Shown here in pieces: positions 44,577-55,723 of a stretch of DNA of 64,000 bases (the first letter of the stretch is position 1; every line of letters begins with the position of its first letter). The notes below the pieces were generated by a model that was not told where the DNA came from, made no database searches, and was given only the letters and a program-made list of their open reading frames with translations. This DNA comes from Corallium rubrum (Eukaryota > Cnidaria > Anthozoa > Scleralcyonacea > Coralliidae): assembly GCA_964035015.1 (NCBI GenBank), contig CAXIUP010000288.1, positions 95,001 to 159,000 of the forward strand. The letters are read 5' to 3'. Both the position numbers and the translations under genes were made by a program.

Positions 44577-45540
44577 TTATTTTAACTTTTTATTTAAAGC
44601 TCTGGCAGCTTTAAATTCCTCAATTTCCTCCTTAATCTCCTTCCTAATACTCGTCGTAATTTTTTTTAGTGTTTTTGAGGAGAGGAGAGGCAAATTGTGA
44701 TTTTTATTAAAGTTTTCAACCTGGTTAATGTATTTCTCAGTTTCTTTTTTATTTTTTCATTTTCGCGTTTCTTTTGGAGATAAGTGGGGGTTGTCATTTT
44801 ATACTATACGTCGATAGTTCTATAATGCGTTTTTAACACACCTAATATTTGGATTGTTCATAGGTCGCCTTTTTGTATTGTAAATATTCGTAGCAATCTA
44901 GGCAGAAATAATTATGAATATTCTTTACATCATTAAGAGCTTTTTTCTTCTGATTTTGTTAGGGAAATCTTTTTCAAGTTACATATAAATTTGTTGCCAA
45001 TGCACATTCGGCAGCATCTACTTTTTTAATAAAATTAGATATTTGAGAATCGAGATCTTTCATTGTTATATACTATATAGCTATATTTTTATAAACCATT
45101 TTATACACACCTAATTATCAACCTTATCGGCTTCAACTTTTGGATTATTTTTAGACGTGAACATCTTAGGTTGGGTGATCCCGGTACCAGCTGAAAGCTG
45201 GGTGTCACCATTTGGTGCATGCATCTTTGATTGCATGTTATTGCCCTTTGGTTTGATTTTATGGTAGTAGATATGTTTTCCCGTAGTGGCTGCACCACCA
45301 AGCAAACCAATCATAGGGATGTAAGGAGTAATGAGTGAGATGGTTGCCTCTACATCTTTTTTAAGAAGGTGGTTAGCTTTTAATTCATCGGTAAGATTTT
45401 TCGGATCCTCAATTGCGTCGAAGCCACCAAGCATTGATGCGAGCTGACTAATGACTAAGTCGGTGAGAAATGCATCAGCTTCCTTTTTCCGCTTAAGTAC
45501 AAACTGCTTATGAAGTTTATCAATAACCCAAGAGCGCTAA
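44577..45540 (-). mobile_element. Compact cluster of three small minus-strand frames, possibly virus-derived fossil
   Basis: Three closely spaced coding-like segments on the minus strand: 45540-45111 (open to its left edge; includes SMLGGFDAIEDPKNL and a hydrophobic IPMIGLLGG), 45063-44842 (starting MKDLDSQISNFIKKVDAAE) and 44797-44577 (very Lys-rich, starting MTTPTYLQKKRENEKIKKK). The two spacers are 47 and 44 bp and share a module: the stop codon lies in ATTAGGTGTGT followed by an AAAA run, and the next ATG is preceded by TATAGTATA. This gene-dense layout is unlike host genes and suggests a virus or virus-like element. Family not recognised. Broken, about two breaks, and cut at 45540. Confidence 0.5.
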
Positions 45541-46068
45541 TCGAGAATTTTACTCACTTCAAGTATCCCATAATGCACCAAATACGCGCTCATTTTTCGT
45601 CTGATTGGTCCATAAGACAAAAAACCCCGAATAGCTCTATTCTGATTGGTTTGTGTGCTTATAATTATGAATTACGATTTACATAATTTACAAAGCGTGT
45701 AACGAATCTCGCGATTCAACGATGTCACAGACGATGTTTAGAGAAGTTTAAAGTAGAAAATCTAAAGAAAGAACGGCGCGAATGTATTTAAAAAGTCCTG
45801 TTTAATGAGGATGTGCTGGCTGTACTCCGTACTGGTTATGGCAAGTGTTATACCAACTTCTCCCAAGCGTTTACGGAGAGAGTTTAGAGACGTATAAGCA
45901 GGCTCATGAAGGAATTACTTCGAAACAATTCTGGATTGTAGTCGTGAGTCCGCTTGAATATCTAAGGAAACAGCAAATTTCAAAGTTGGAACGGCTGGAT
46001 TGTGCGATTAAAGCTGCGTCGATAAGAGATTCAGGAAATTCATTTGAAGGCGGAAAGTAGCCATTTGC
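45541..46068. other. Unassigned repeat-like stretch
   Basis: The start truncates the cluster above. A frame at 45845-46060 (+) follows ATTCGCGATTCAACGATGTC-like sequence; no family is recognised. Confidence 0.35.
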
Positions 46069-46356
46069 ACCTGTAATTCAGTCTGTGCAAATTCGCACGA
46101 TAGCTTGTCGACCCCCCCCCCCCCCCCCCCCGCTGAGCTTCTGAGAAGTAGATTTTGATTGTCCAAATCACAAGCCCTGTCTTATTCCAGTTACAATTGG
46201 TTCTCTAGGAATTCTCGTGAGATCAAATAATTCAATCAAATAAACAATTATGATTCGTATGAATATTAGACCACTCAGAATATTTCTCGGATCTGAGAAC
46301 CTCAGCGGGGGTTCGACAAGCAATCGTGCGGATTTTCACAGACTAAATTACAGGTG
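46069..46356. mobile_element. Hairpin MITE with a C-run
   Basis: CACCTGTAATTCAGTCTGTG pairs with CACAGACTAAATTACAGGTG; inner TTCGCACGATAGCTTGTCGA pairs with TCGACAAGCAATCGTGCG. C-run at 46112-46130. Confidence 0.85.
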
Positions 46357-46664
46357 TATATTCAGGCTATACACAGGCTAGCGGAAAGCTGTCAGGTAAA
46401 GCATTGTATCAGGCTTTATTTCTCGGCTTCTCGCCCGCCCCTTGCCTCGCCCCCATGTCAGTTGCTTGGTTACAATCTCGAACCCAGTCCAAACCAGTGA
46501 AGAAAAACAAACGAGAACCGGTTAAACGGGTCTTAAACGGTTACTTCCTCCCAAATCTTGGACGAAGCCAAACACGAATACGGCAGAGCCTTGTTTTCTT
46601 CCTCTCTCTCAGCGAATAAATAAGGAAAAGAAGGCTCTGCTCGCAGGGTAGAATTAAGCAAGGC
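46357..46664. other. Unassigned
   Basis: AAGGCTCTGCTCGCAGGGTA near 46629 looks like a dispersed repeat word; no gene. Confidence 0.35.
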
Positions 46665-46772
46665 TTATCTCGGGGGCCAGGGCTAAATCGGTAGTTGCGT
46701 TTTATCATGTGAAACAGGCTAACTTTGATTCTAACCCCCGGAGTTAATTCGGGTTCATGTAAACACGCCCTA
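46665..46772. mobile_element. TCTCGGGG/TTAGGGT MITE, copy 3
   Basis: GCTTATCTCGGGGGCCAGGG and TTGCGTTTTATCATGTGAAA, then CCCCCGGAGTTAATTCGG and TTCATGTAAACACGCCCTAA. Closest to 8780-8905. Confidence 0.7.
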
Positions 46773-47521
46773 AGCGGGCCAGGCCAGTTAATGAATGTTT
46801 TACACATGGCGAAATTTTGATTTCTCTGACCGATATACCTGACCAGATTGAAATAACATCCCGCCCACAGGGCTAGTCCACTTATCTATATAAATGAAAA
46901 GAAATAGCTAAGAGTAAGATAACTATCCTGTGGGATTCCTCTACCAGGCTGGCTCGATCGACTATGAAATCATTACCACTATCCTCATTTGTTCTGATCA
47001 TGACTATATAGTTGAAAACGTTTGGCCGTTCCTTTTTTGATAAAACATTTAGCCTTGTATATATGTATATATGTATATTTAACTTTTAGCGAAGATTACT
47101 GTATGTCAACAGAAAATGATGTATTTGCAACAAATTAAATTGAAATAATTGTCTTTTGTTTGATATTTTGACATTTTTTTTTATTGCTATACATTAAATT
47201 AAATCTTTTACATTCTTATAGATTCTTTTATGTGCTGTTGGAAAGCTTTTTACGTTTTCTACTGAGACGAAGGACTATATGAAATGCTGAAAACGTTCAA
47301 GGTGTGTTGTAAGTTAGACAACGAAAATAGTTTAGTATCCCAGCTTTTTTCTTTATGAGGAAATTTGCCTAGTTTTCATAAGTATTTCGTTTTATACGAG
47401 TCACATACCATACAGTAGCGATCGTATTTAATAAATTTGTTAAAATAAACCAGTTTAGAGTTGAACTGTACGTATACACTACTATATACACTACAGTTTC
47501 TCGAGAAGTGAGAAAACGGAA
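46773..47521. other. Unassigned
   Basis: AT-rich, with small TATATGTATATATG repeats near 47059-47077. No gene. Confidence 0.4.
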
Positions 47522-48267
47522 TAGTCGAGGAGGAGAAGCGAGAAAACGTCGACCACGTAGCACCCCTACCACACAATAGTTTTGACTCCAGATTATATTA
47601 GGCTGATACACATAGAACATTGCTAGGTCAGTCGTACTCACTAATTCTGGGATCGTCAGTGGCCTGGTACACAGAGGGGTGGTTGGTCCTTTAATTATAG
47701 ACTGACTTAAAGTGCACATGAAACGAAAATTAAGTTTGTCTTATTTGAAAGAATCTTAAAATGAGAGAATAACATTTTTGCAGTTTTTCGTTTCCTTGCT
47801 TCGTTGTTGAGATATTTCAGTTTGTTTGAAATGTAAATTAAACAACTTGACGTCACATGTGCATAATGAGTTATCAGAGAAGGTTATATATCTTTGCTAT
47901 TATCAAACATAATCACTTGAAAATTCTACATGTTTGGCGTTGTGAGAAAAACACACGCACATACTTTCTTCGAATTAAGTTTCGTTTGATAATAGCAAAG
48001 ATATATAACCTTCTCTGATAACTCATTATGCACATGTGACGTCAAGTTGTTTAATTTACATTTCAAACAAAACTAAAATATCTCAACAACGAAGCAAGGA
48101 AACGAAAAACTGCAAAAGATGTTACTCTATCATTTTAAGTGTTCTTTCAAGTACGATTGACCTAGCAATGTTCTACGGGTATCAGCTTATTATAATCTGG
48201 AGTCAAAACTATTGTGTAGTGGGGATGCTACGTTGGTCGACGTTTTCTCGCTTCTCCTCCTCGACTA
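47522..48267. mobile_element. 746-bp inverted-repeat element
   Basis: Outer arms AGTCGAGGAGGAGAAGCGAG / CTCGCTTCTCCTCCTCGACT and ACACAATAGTTTTGACTCCA / TGGAGTCAAAACTATTGTGT. Inner arms GAGAAGGTTATATATCTTTG / CAAAGATATATAACCTTCTC and TTAAACAACTTGACGTCACA and its complement, meeting near 47930. The inner part has a relative at 23315-23565. The coding-like frames are artefacts of the palindrome. Confidence 0.85.
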
Positions 48268-48339
48268 CAAGTTTGAACCTCAAAAACTGCATGGATATTT
48301 TGTAAAAGAATTAAACTAGAGTTATATATAGACAACAGC

Positions 48340-48835
48340 GTAAAGCTGAGAGAGAATGAATAATAAATAATGGTCTAATTTATTAGGAAAGGTAAAAAAA
48401 TAATTTACAGGTTGACTAAAAATTGACCTTCGTCAGCATATAAAATAGTCTGCGTAAGTTGTCGGAAGTTATATAGGTGAGAATATGTACACTGTGTGAA
48501 TAATAAATGAACAAAGTATTTGCAAAAATTGAAATCAATTAGTAAAACAACAAAGAAATAAAATATAAAACGCAATGAATGTTTAAGAATTAAGAAGAAT
48601 ATTATACACAGAAGGAAAAGCTATATGTTCGTTAAATAGAGGTTGGTTCACGTGCCGAATGCCATGCTTCTAAAAATCTTTGGTCCCAACGTTGGCAATG
48701 GTCAATGATTTGAACGTCTTCTAAGTTAATGTTATGTTTTGTTTGTATATGATGTTGTGCCAGCTGCGAGTTCTTGTCCAAATTAGCAATCGCTCTTTTG
48801 TGTTCATTAACTCGCTCGGTCATAAAGCCCTAATC
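48340..48835 (-). mobile_element. Penelope-like element, endonuclease tail
   Basis: The minus frame 48823-48632 reads TERVNEHKRAIANLDKNSQ, LAQHHIQTKHNINLEDVQII and DQRFLEAWHSAREPTSI, the C-terminal half of the Penelope-like GIY-YIG endonuclease (conserved RxxEHK, LAxHxxxxxH, FLEAWHS). The rest of the protein is missing. Downstream at 48430-48436 a CTGACGA word with weak hairpin potential may be a decayed hammerhead. Confidence 0.8.
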
Positions 48836-49962
48836 AAACGAGAACGCAAGTCATCGCAAGTTGGCAGTCAGGTATTCTTGCGCGTAACTGGCAACCTGCC
48901 GAGCAGTCGAAAATCACATTATCGATGTACTATACGTAAGACCAATTATATTACTACACGAGGATTTAGAAAAGATAAAACTCTTTTCCATTCAAGAGTA
49001 GTCTTGACTGTTGTCAATTCATGAGTAAAGACTTTAATAAAACCTTTTCGTAATGAAATTCTTCGACAAAACGTACTTCACTCCTATGACTTTTTTCCTT
49101 CATTTTTGTTTTGTTGGATCAAGTCTGTCTCTCGAGGGGATGAAGGGTCGAGGGGTCGAGCGCGCGAGGTGAATGAGGAGAGGGAAGGGAGACAGACTTG
49201 GCTCACTTGCGGCGTTCCTATCAAATTTTGGCGCGAAAATTTATGAAGTTGCACAGTGTTTCATTTTCCGGTTTTATCACCTTCGCCCGATGCCCGAAGC
49301 GTAATCTTGCTTTATATTTCAGCGTTAACAGCGTTATGTCTGTTAAGACACAATATGAAACGGTAACACGTTTAGCATTATCTGGTAGAGCAAGTGAAAC
49401 AATATATGTATTCTGTGTGGTAGTAAAGTCATTAGATGATTTTAGAAGAAAGATTTTCTCACCCAGCTTTGAGAAAACAACTGCTTGTTGGGTCATGATA
49501 TTAGCAACGAGGTTTCCCGATCAACAAATGTAATCTATAGAAACTGCGCTGAAAAAAATGCCAATTTGGTAAGAAAGTAAGCGAAGTTCGAAGTAAATTC
49601 AACGCGACCAAGGAGAAGATATTTGCCGATAAGAATCGTTAGAGTCAAATAAACGCATGTAAGGACTCTGGACCTAGTAAGAAAATAAAGACAAGACTGT
49701 CGCGGTATGAAACTCCAGGTAGTCGAGAACTTTTTCCAGACCAAACAGCAGAAGAAAGTACTGGTCCCCAGCACAAATGCATGTCCATAATTCCATCGTA
49801 TTCGAGTAAGCGCAATCCGTATGTATTATCTAATACCATATTTAAACGAATTCATCTCAAAAAATCGTGACACTCATTGACAAGTACGGACGCCGAAGAC
49901 CCCAAACAACGAAATAAGGGTTGTCTGGAAAACGCGGACGCGGACAGCGGACAGCGGACAGT
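48836..49962. other. Unassigned
   Basis: AAGTCTGTCTCTC / GGGAGACAGACTT arms flank a GAGGGGTCGAG-rich segment at 49123-49198. The frame at 49198-49533 has no recognisable family. Confidence 0.4.
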
Positions 49963-50333
49963 TATGGAAAAGACGGACAGTCACGGAAAAGACGGACAGT
50001 TATATGGAAAAGACGGGCAGTTATGGAAAAGACGGACAGTTATATGGAAAAGACGGACAGTTATGGAAAAGACGGGCAGTTATGGAAAAGAGTGACAGTT
50101 GTACGGAAAAGACGGGCAATTATGGAAAAGACGGACAGTTATATGGAAAAGACGGGCAGTTATGGAAAAGACGGACAGTTATATGGAAAAGACGGACAGT
50201 TATGGAAAAGACGGGCAGTTATGGAAAAGAGTGACAGTTGTACGGAAAAGACGGGCAGTTATGGAAAAGACGGACAGTTATATGGAAAAGACGGGCAGTT
50301 ATATGGAAAAGACGGGCAGTTATGGAAAAGACG
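49963..50333. repeat. 19/21-bp minisatellite
   Basis: Units GACAGTTATGGAAAAGACG (19 bp) and GACAGTTATATGGAAAAGACG (21 bp, TA inserted) alternate, about 18 units, with GACGGGCAG and GAGTGACAGTTGTAC variants. A 19-bp unit moves the frame and no unit has a stop in most registers, so frames stay open by chance. Confidence 0.95.
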
Positions 50334-51102
50334 GAGACTATACATGCATGCAGACAGCTACGAACTGGCTTGCTTTTAACCTTCCTCTGTAAACTGTGTG
50401 GGTGAAAGGGACATTCTGGTGTTTTCGGGCAAATACTAAATAACAACCTTTATATTTATATAGGCAAAACTAAAACACTCTTTATACACTCATAAAAAGA
50501 TAATACAGCACATACATTCGGGAATCGAGTGGCATACGGTTATCGCATATATCATGCTGCACGCTCGTGAACATTAAACAACCTATTTTGTTAAATTCAG
50601 GTTCATTAATTTATCTTCGCGTTTTGTGGCAAACGGCATCTAGGTAATATGAACTTGCATGTGATATGAAACGCACAAAGTGTTAAAATACATAGCGCTT
50701 CAATATTGTTACTCATGATATCATGGTGGGCACAATCAAGTAAACCTGATGTACAATACATGCAATGGGTTAGGTTTTGTGGTTGTGAAGATTTACGACG
50801 AGTCCAGAATAAAGAAAGTAGATCACGAGATCCCGTGCAGATAAAACAGACGAAATTGGTGGAACTGCATGATAAATTAAGTCGTTCTTCTGAAAACTTC
50901 TGAAAATAAGCCTACTCTAGCTAGCTGGACTGATATCTGTTCCAATAACTTTTTGGTGGACTTATTTTCGGAGAGGGCTCATATTTGGGAGGGCTTATTA
51001 TTGGAGTGCATTTTCTAGTGTTTCAAAATGGTGAAATACATAAGCTTATGGCTTATTTCAGGGCAGTGTGGTATACCCCACATCCCGTCCTTAAGACTTG
51101 TA

Positions 51103-51174
<72 letters not shown>

Positions 51175-51289
51175 TTAAAATTCCATCCATATATAATAAG
51201 CCCTGTCAAAAATAAACCATCGACTAAATAGACTATGGCAAGCCGATTGTAGCAAAATTCAACACCTTTTTATAAAGTACTAAAATTCA
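50334..51289. other. Unassigned, with an (AT)n run
   Basis: AT dinucleotide run at 51110-51171. No gene; the frame at 50706-50903 has no recognised family. Confidence 0.4.
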
Positions 51290-51462
51290 ATTCAATGCTT
51301 ATTCAGTGCTTCAATTCAATGAACATATTCAATTCAATGCTTATTCAATGATTCAATTAATGCTTATTCAGTGCTTCAATTCAATGAACATATTCAATTC
51401 AATGCTTATTCAATGATTCAATTCAATGACCATATTCAATTCAATGCTTATTCAATGATTCA
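51290..51462. repeat. TTCAAT satellite, left part
   Basis: Units ATTCAATTCAATGCTTATTC followed by AATGATTCAATTCAATGAAC (about 40 bp). It stops at 51462 and resumes at 57585, so the next element inserted into it. Confidence 0.9.
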
Positions 51463-51837
51463 ATGGACCTTTAACCTTATAGCAAAAACCGCAATGCATT
51501 CTGGTAGTTCGATATCACTTCACTGGGGTTTGCTATAACCCGGGCGATGATCGAGGATGAGCATGAAATATTTTTGGTCAGCAGCCATCAAGACAAAAGC
51601 AGCAGTGCTACTAAATGCTACTGTAAGACAAAACGTAGAGTGCTGGTTTCTAAATTATACGGCAGACAAAAAACTGATTAATTCGACCTTCTCTAATAAT
51701 CGTTTCGAAATACATTCTTAATACACTGGAATATATTTCGTTTCTTTTTCAGAACGCTATGTCGTATCTATCGATTTAAATATTATAATATAAATAAGTT
51801 TTGTGGAAACACCACGTAAACTATTTCTTTGCTAAGC

Positions 51838-51867
51838 TTTCGGCCTGTTGACTCAGGCCTTCATCAG
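51838..51867 (-). ncRNA. Hammerhead ribozyme core
   Basis: Minus strand: CTGATGA, A, GGCCTGAGTCAACAGGCC, GAAA, then GCTTAGC. Perfect 6-bp stem II, identical in core to 27031-27060. Confidence 0.82.
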
Positions 51868-51981
51868 AGCAATGACAACAAGTTGTTGGCTCACGTCATT
51901 TATAAACTAAGCAACTGATCAATTAAATCACGTAAGAATACAATGGCGTATCACGTTAATTTTATTAATTAGAAAACAAAA

Positions 51982-52545
51982 TCAAGAATGTTCTCCGAAT
52001 AGGGCACGCCACGTGCTATTTAATGGCTGTCCCTCCTGAGAAATAGTGTGATGTTTGGCGATCTCAATGGATTCTCTAGTTCTTCGCGTGAAGTATTGCT
52101 TGTCGCTGGCTAAGAGTGATGACTCTTCCCACTTAACACGATGGTCATACGTCCAAGCGTGTTTGGCAACAGCAGACTTTTCTTGTTGCGCTTTTATGCA
52201 AGATGTCTTGTGTTCCTTCAGGCGAGTTGAGAGATTCCTTCCCGTTTCTCCGATGTACACCAAGCCACACTCACAAGGAATGCGATACACTCCAGGCTTA
52301 GATAAGCTATCCACTTCATCTTTATGTGTGAAAAGTACCTTGAACAATTTGTGTTGACTACTGTGAAATACCTTCATACCAGCACGATTTAGAATCCTCT
52401 CAATCTTGTGAGATGCTGGTCCGATATACGGAAGAGAAACTGAAGGTGGTTCTTGCTGGGGCTGTGTATTCGGTTCTGGATGTACCGAAGGAGTCATAGA
52501 AGCTTGAATCATCTTCCCAGGAAAACCGTTGTTAGTTAAAACCAA
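51982..52545 (-). CDS. Penelope-like GIY-YIG endonuclease (C-terminal domain of polymerase)
   Basis: Frame of 187 codons on minus. Residues about 84-110 read GVYRIPCECGLVYIGETGRN, the GIY (here GVY) and YIG motifs, then LSTRLKEHK with the catalytic-helix Arg; CxC between GVY and YIG is typical of Penelope-like endonucleases. Later AVAKHAWTYDHRVKWEES (conserved His) and TRRTRESIEIAKH, with the Glu of the active site. In the full protein this nicks target DNA after an RT domain; here RT is absent, so the product would lack polymerase activity. Met1 is probably internal to the ancestral protein. Uninterrupted, suggesting a fairly recent insertion. Confidence 0.88.
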   Translation of the reverse strand: MVLTNNGFPGKMIQASMTPSVHPEPNTQPQQEPPSVSLPYIGPASHKIERILNRAGMKVFHSSQHKLFKVLFTHKDEVDSLSKPGVYRIPCECGLVYIGETGRNLSTRLKEHKTSCIKAQQEKSAVAKHAWTYDHRVKWEESSLLASDKQYFTRRTRESIEIAKHHTISQEGQPLNSTWRALFGEHS

Positions 52546-52665
52546 CTTAAGGTGATCTAATTCTTCCTGAAGATGTTCTTCGTCACAAATTGTTCGCGAA
52601 GAAATAGTTTACGTGGTGTTTCCACAAAACTTATTTATATTACTTTATCGCCATGAAAACGTTCA

Positions 52666-53489
52666 AAGAATTAATGATTTAAATATTATTTAATAGTGTC
52701 GTGTAGACAGTCAGCGTAGACTTTATAATTTTGATAACCGCCACCATATATCTCAAAATTCAGCTCTTCCTTTGAACCGTTTGAAAATATGCCCTTCCTA
52801 AACTGATAAGAAAAAACCCATTTTCAATATAAAACCGAATAAGCGTGTTAATATACGCGCTGCAAGACGTCTGACGACACCTTAAATTTATATTATATTT
52901 AATACTGATGTAAAATGACTTTGTCAACCTCAAATTCGTGACCTCGTTTTCAAAACTACATTTAGATTTTTTTAATTTCACTTTGCTTTAATGTTGTTTT
53001 AAACACACTGCCGCGTTTTGTAAATCTAAATATTAAAAATATAGGCCATAATATCTTCTGTTACATAAAATAAGGGTTTTCCCTGAGTGGTAAGGTTGCA
53101 TACCAGCATACGTTACTCCTTTTAGTGCCAAACATCTGCTGGCATAAAAAACTTCAACCCGCGGGATTGGATTTATTTCAGAATTTGCGGAAATTGTCGA
53201 TACTGTTTGCCTCTCGTGCAGACAGCAGACGACTTGAGAATGTTATTTTGAGGCGTGTTCTAGACATCAAATAACTGAACAGTTTTTGAATTAAATAAGA
53301 GAGTGGATTTAATATGTTACTGACATTGTCTATCACGAATCACGTATTTTCAAAGCTAGGTAATCTACATTGTTCAAAACACTTCGCCTATAGTGGCTAG
53401 TTAACTATTCTCGGCTTCACTATTCCTTCTGTACATGCCTACAATCTCGCAAGGAAGACTGTTACAGTTTCAGGTGATGTTATATAGTA
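52666..53489. other. Interior of the nested TIR element, no gene seen
   Basis: About 0.8 kb of AT-rich sequence without a recognised family. Confidence 0.4.
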
Positions 53490-53556
53490 AATATGACTGC
53501 TGACCAAAAATATTTCATGCTCATCCTCGATCATCGCCCGGGTTATAGCAAACCCC

Positions 53557-55036
53557 CCGCCGCGAGGCGAGCATTTTATTTCGAAGAAGAATTGGCCAAT
53601 TTGCACGACTTTTTCTTTTGCGAGGACGAAATTAAATCATGTCTACGGAACAAGGAGCCCCTTCATTACATTCTGCAGAAAAGGTGAAGAAATCGCCCCT
53701 GTCATTGTCGAGAAAATTGAATTCACAGAGGTTGAAGAGTCGAGTGCTGTTCGAACAAAACATTCTTTAACCAAGGTGTTTCTTCTTGTTACAAGGTAAG
53801 TAACCGTATTGATTGCCCTTCAACGAAAGATTTTGCTCTGTGGCTATTCATCTGTAGTTTGCCTGTCTAAATGGCGTATTAGTTGTAGCTGTGAACGGCT
53901 CTTTGTAAATTTGCCATTACTTGAAATTGACACACTCGGTGATGCCTTTTAAATCATTTGTTCGATAAACATGGCCACCCGAGACAGTATTCTAGGCCTG
54001 TTTTGGCGCGAAAATATAAAGGCCGTGAGTCGGAATTCAAGTCTTTTCAAAAGCTACATCTCCAATGTACTGTCACTTAGACTTGTGACTGCTGTGTTTG
54101 GTTTCGCATACCCTTGGTAGCTGCTTTGGTTCCTGTCTTCGAATAACCAGTAGGTTATTGAAGTTCTAGAACTAAGTTTAAGTTGTAAATATGAAAGATA
54201 TATGCACTAAAACTTGCATTTTCTTTAAAATCCTTCGGTGGTTTTTTCGCTGTGTTGTATACTTCAAATAGTTGTTAAAACAGCGAGTTTACATGTACAA
54301 TAACTTCGTAACATAGATATTACTAGCTAGCTTTCGAATTCTAAATTCTATTTCCAACTAGTTCTTTTATAAATATAATATATAAACCAGTCCAGGCAAA
54401 GGTTAATAAACTTCACAAATACAACAATACATGTATTTGACATAAATTTGTAGTCTTATTCTTAAATTTTTAATAGTTTTAAATACAGTACATATATACT
54501 GTTAATAAACTTAATGGTAAATAAATTTGTAAATACACCTGTAAATTATTAAATATACTGTATAATTTAAATTATGTAGTACTTAAATAGCAAATAGTGC
54601 TGTTAATACATTTTAATAGTAGGAATATAAAGTTAGATAATAAATGGAGGACAGGCCTTGCACAGGTCTTGGGGAGGACAGGTCTTGAGGAGGCCAAATG
54701 CCCATATTCAAAGAGAGAAGAACACAATTGAAGGAGGTTGCGCAGATCTCAATTTTTTTCTCGGCATCTCTTGTGGTAAAGTTTATTTGAAAAGGAAACA
54801 TGCTTACTATTATCAGCTGCAGGGATCCATGGCAACACTCCATTTGCAGTGGTCAGACTTTGTTGCTTATACAAAGAAAGATATATATTATGTGGAGAGA
54901 GTACACTTTGACAATGAACTGTGGGAAAGAACAATGGTACCAGAACTAACAAATTTCTATTTTGATTATTTATAATACCACATCTGAACACTTGTTAAAA
55001 CTTTTTATTTAAGTTTTGTTAAATTGGTTTGATATT
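53557..55036 (+). repeat. Left arm of the ISL2EU palindrome
   Basis: Inverted copy of 55724-57185. It begins CCGCCGCGAGGCGAGCATTT (compare the complement at 57150-57183). A coding-like exon to about 53794 (residues EEIAPVIVEKIEFTEVEESS, VRTKHSLTKVFLLVTR) ends at a consensus donor, AAG then GTAAGT. An AT-rich stretch (54180-54640) separates it from the YqaJ segment. Confidence 0.85.
54658..54975 (+). CDS. YqaJ-like nuclease segment (partial)
   Basis: 105 codons; residues about 55-105 read CGKVYLKRKHAYYYQLQGSM, WSDFVAYTKKDIYYVERVHF and ELWERTMVPELTNFYFDYL. This matches the C-terminal half of YqaJ/lambda-exonuclease-fold proteins of DNA transposons (K-x-H-x-YYxQxQGxM, then WxDFVxYT and VERxxFD). 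The N-terminal catalytic Asp/Glu region is absent, so it is a terminal exon or a truncated copy. The first 45 residues look like translated non-coding sequence. A second inverted copy in the right arm (55790-56080, minus) has diverged. Confidence 0.75.
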   Translation: MHRSWGGQVLRRPNAHIQREKNTIEGGCADLNFFLGISCGKVYLKRKHAYYYQLQGSMATLHLQWSDFVAYTKKDIYYVERVHFDNELWERTMVPELTNFYFDYL

Positions 55037-55189
55037 GGTATTTCCCCAAATGGATACCCAAGTTTTGTTTCTATGCAGGTAGAACTAGTGATAAAAAAAT
55101 TACAAAAGATTTATTTTATTTATTTACATAACTTCCGCCATACAAGAAAAATAAAATAAAATGGTGCAGGTTAGCACAACAGAGCCTGG

Positions 55190-55560
55190 CTCCAACTTAA
55201 GTGCACCCTAAGTGGGATCCTAAATCTTCTTGAAGCAGGAGATCAGATAATTGCAGACCATGGTTTTGACATTGAGAGTGATCTTCCTGCTGGGGTAACA
55301 TTAAATATCCCTCCAAAGACCAATGGCAAAGACCAGCTAACACTTGAAGAGGAAACCTCCACAAGGAAAATAGCCAGTCTGGGTTCATGTGGAAAGAGCT
55401 ACTGCAAGAATAAAGAATTTCAGAATTCTACATCAGGTCATTCCAATAACTATGGTGAAAGAACTAGACAAAATATGGACTGTATGTATCTTATCTAACA
55501 TTGTTCCTGCCCCCATTAATAGAGGAGAAAATGTTAAAGCAGTTAAAATAGTTGCTGTAC
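55190..55560 (+). pseudogene. DDE_4 (ISL2EU/Harbinger-type) transposase C-terminus
   Basis: Plus strand: IIADHGFDIESDLPAGVTL, NIPPKTNGKDQLTLEEETST and RKIASL in one frame (to about 55378), then VHVERATARIKNFRILHQVI and PITMVKELDKIWTVCILSNI in another. GFDIxxDLPxGVxLNIPP, and HVERxxxRIKxFRIL are hallmarks of DDE_Tnp_4 transposases and include the final acidic catalytic residue region (HVER). A frame change near 55378 and loss of the N-terminal two thirds make it inactive. It lies in the single-copy loop of the palindrome. Confidence 0.85.
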
Positions 55561-55723
55561 TTTAATAGACCCAAGAGATTCAATCAGATAACATGATTTA
55601 TATGTAATAATTTCTAACATTACATTTCCAAACATTTGTTACATGTAAATATTTTAATGTACTGTATTTACATCAATATAGTGCCATGGATAATGTTGTG
55701 AAAATACTGTAGTTGAATGTGTT

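Larger units (their letters stand above)
51785..52665 (-). mobile_element. Penelope-like element, 5'-truncated, with GIY-YIG frame
   Basis: Terminal segments AAATAAGTTTTGTGGAAACA (left) and GTTTCCACAAAACTTATTTA (right) are inverted, with ACCACGTAAACTATTTCTT on the left and its complement at 52590-52618. A hammerhead core lies near the left end. Only the C-terminal endonuclease of the polymerase is kept. Ends match 26710-27125. Confidence 0.85.
51525..53556. mobile_element. TIR element nested in the left arm
   Basis: GGGGTTTGCTATAACCCGGG, CGATGATCGAGGATGAGCAT and GAAATATTTTTGGTCAGCAG at the left are repeated as the complement at the right (53490-53556), a TIR of about 64 bp. In the intact right arm the matching site reads CACTTCACTTCGAAGTGAAA then TGGCCGCCGCGAGG, so insertion came with loss of about 14 bp. 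No transposase. It hosts the Penelope-like copy below. Confidence 0.85.

Noticed and set aside
48430-48460. Hammerhead ribozyme near the 48-kb Penelope-like tail
   Set aside because: The CTGACGA word is present, but stem II pairs only about 3 bp and the GAAA box is not clean.
49877-50446. Frames of 70-150 codons rich in KDGQLYGK-like repeats
   Set aside because: Artefact of the 19/21-bp minisatellite.
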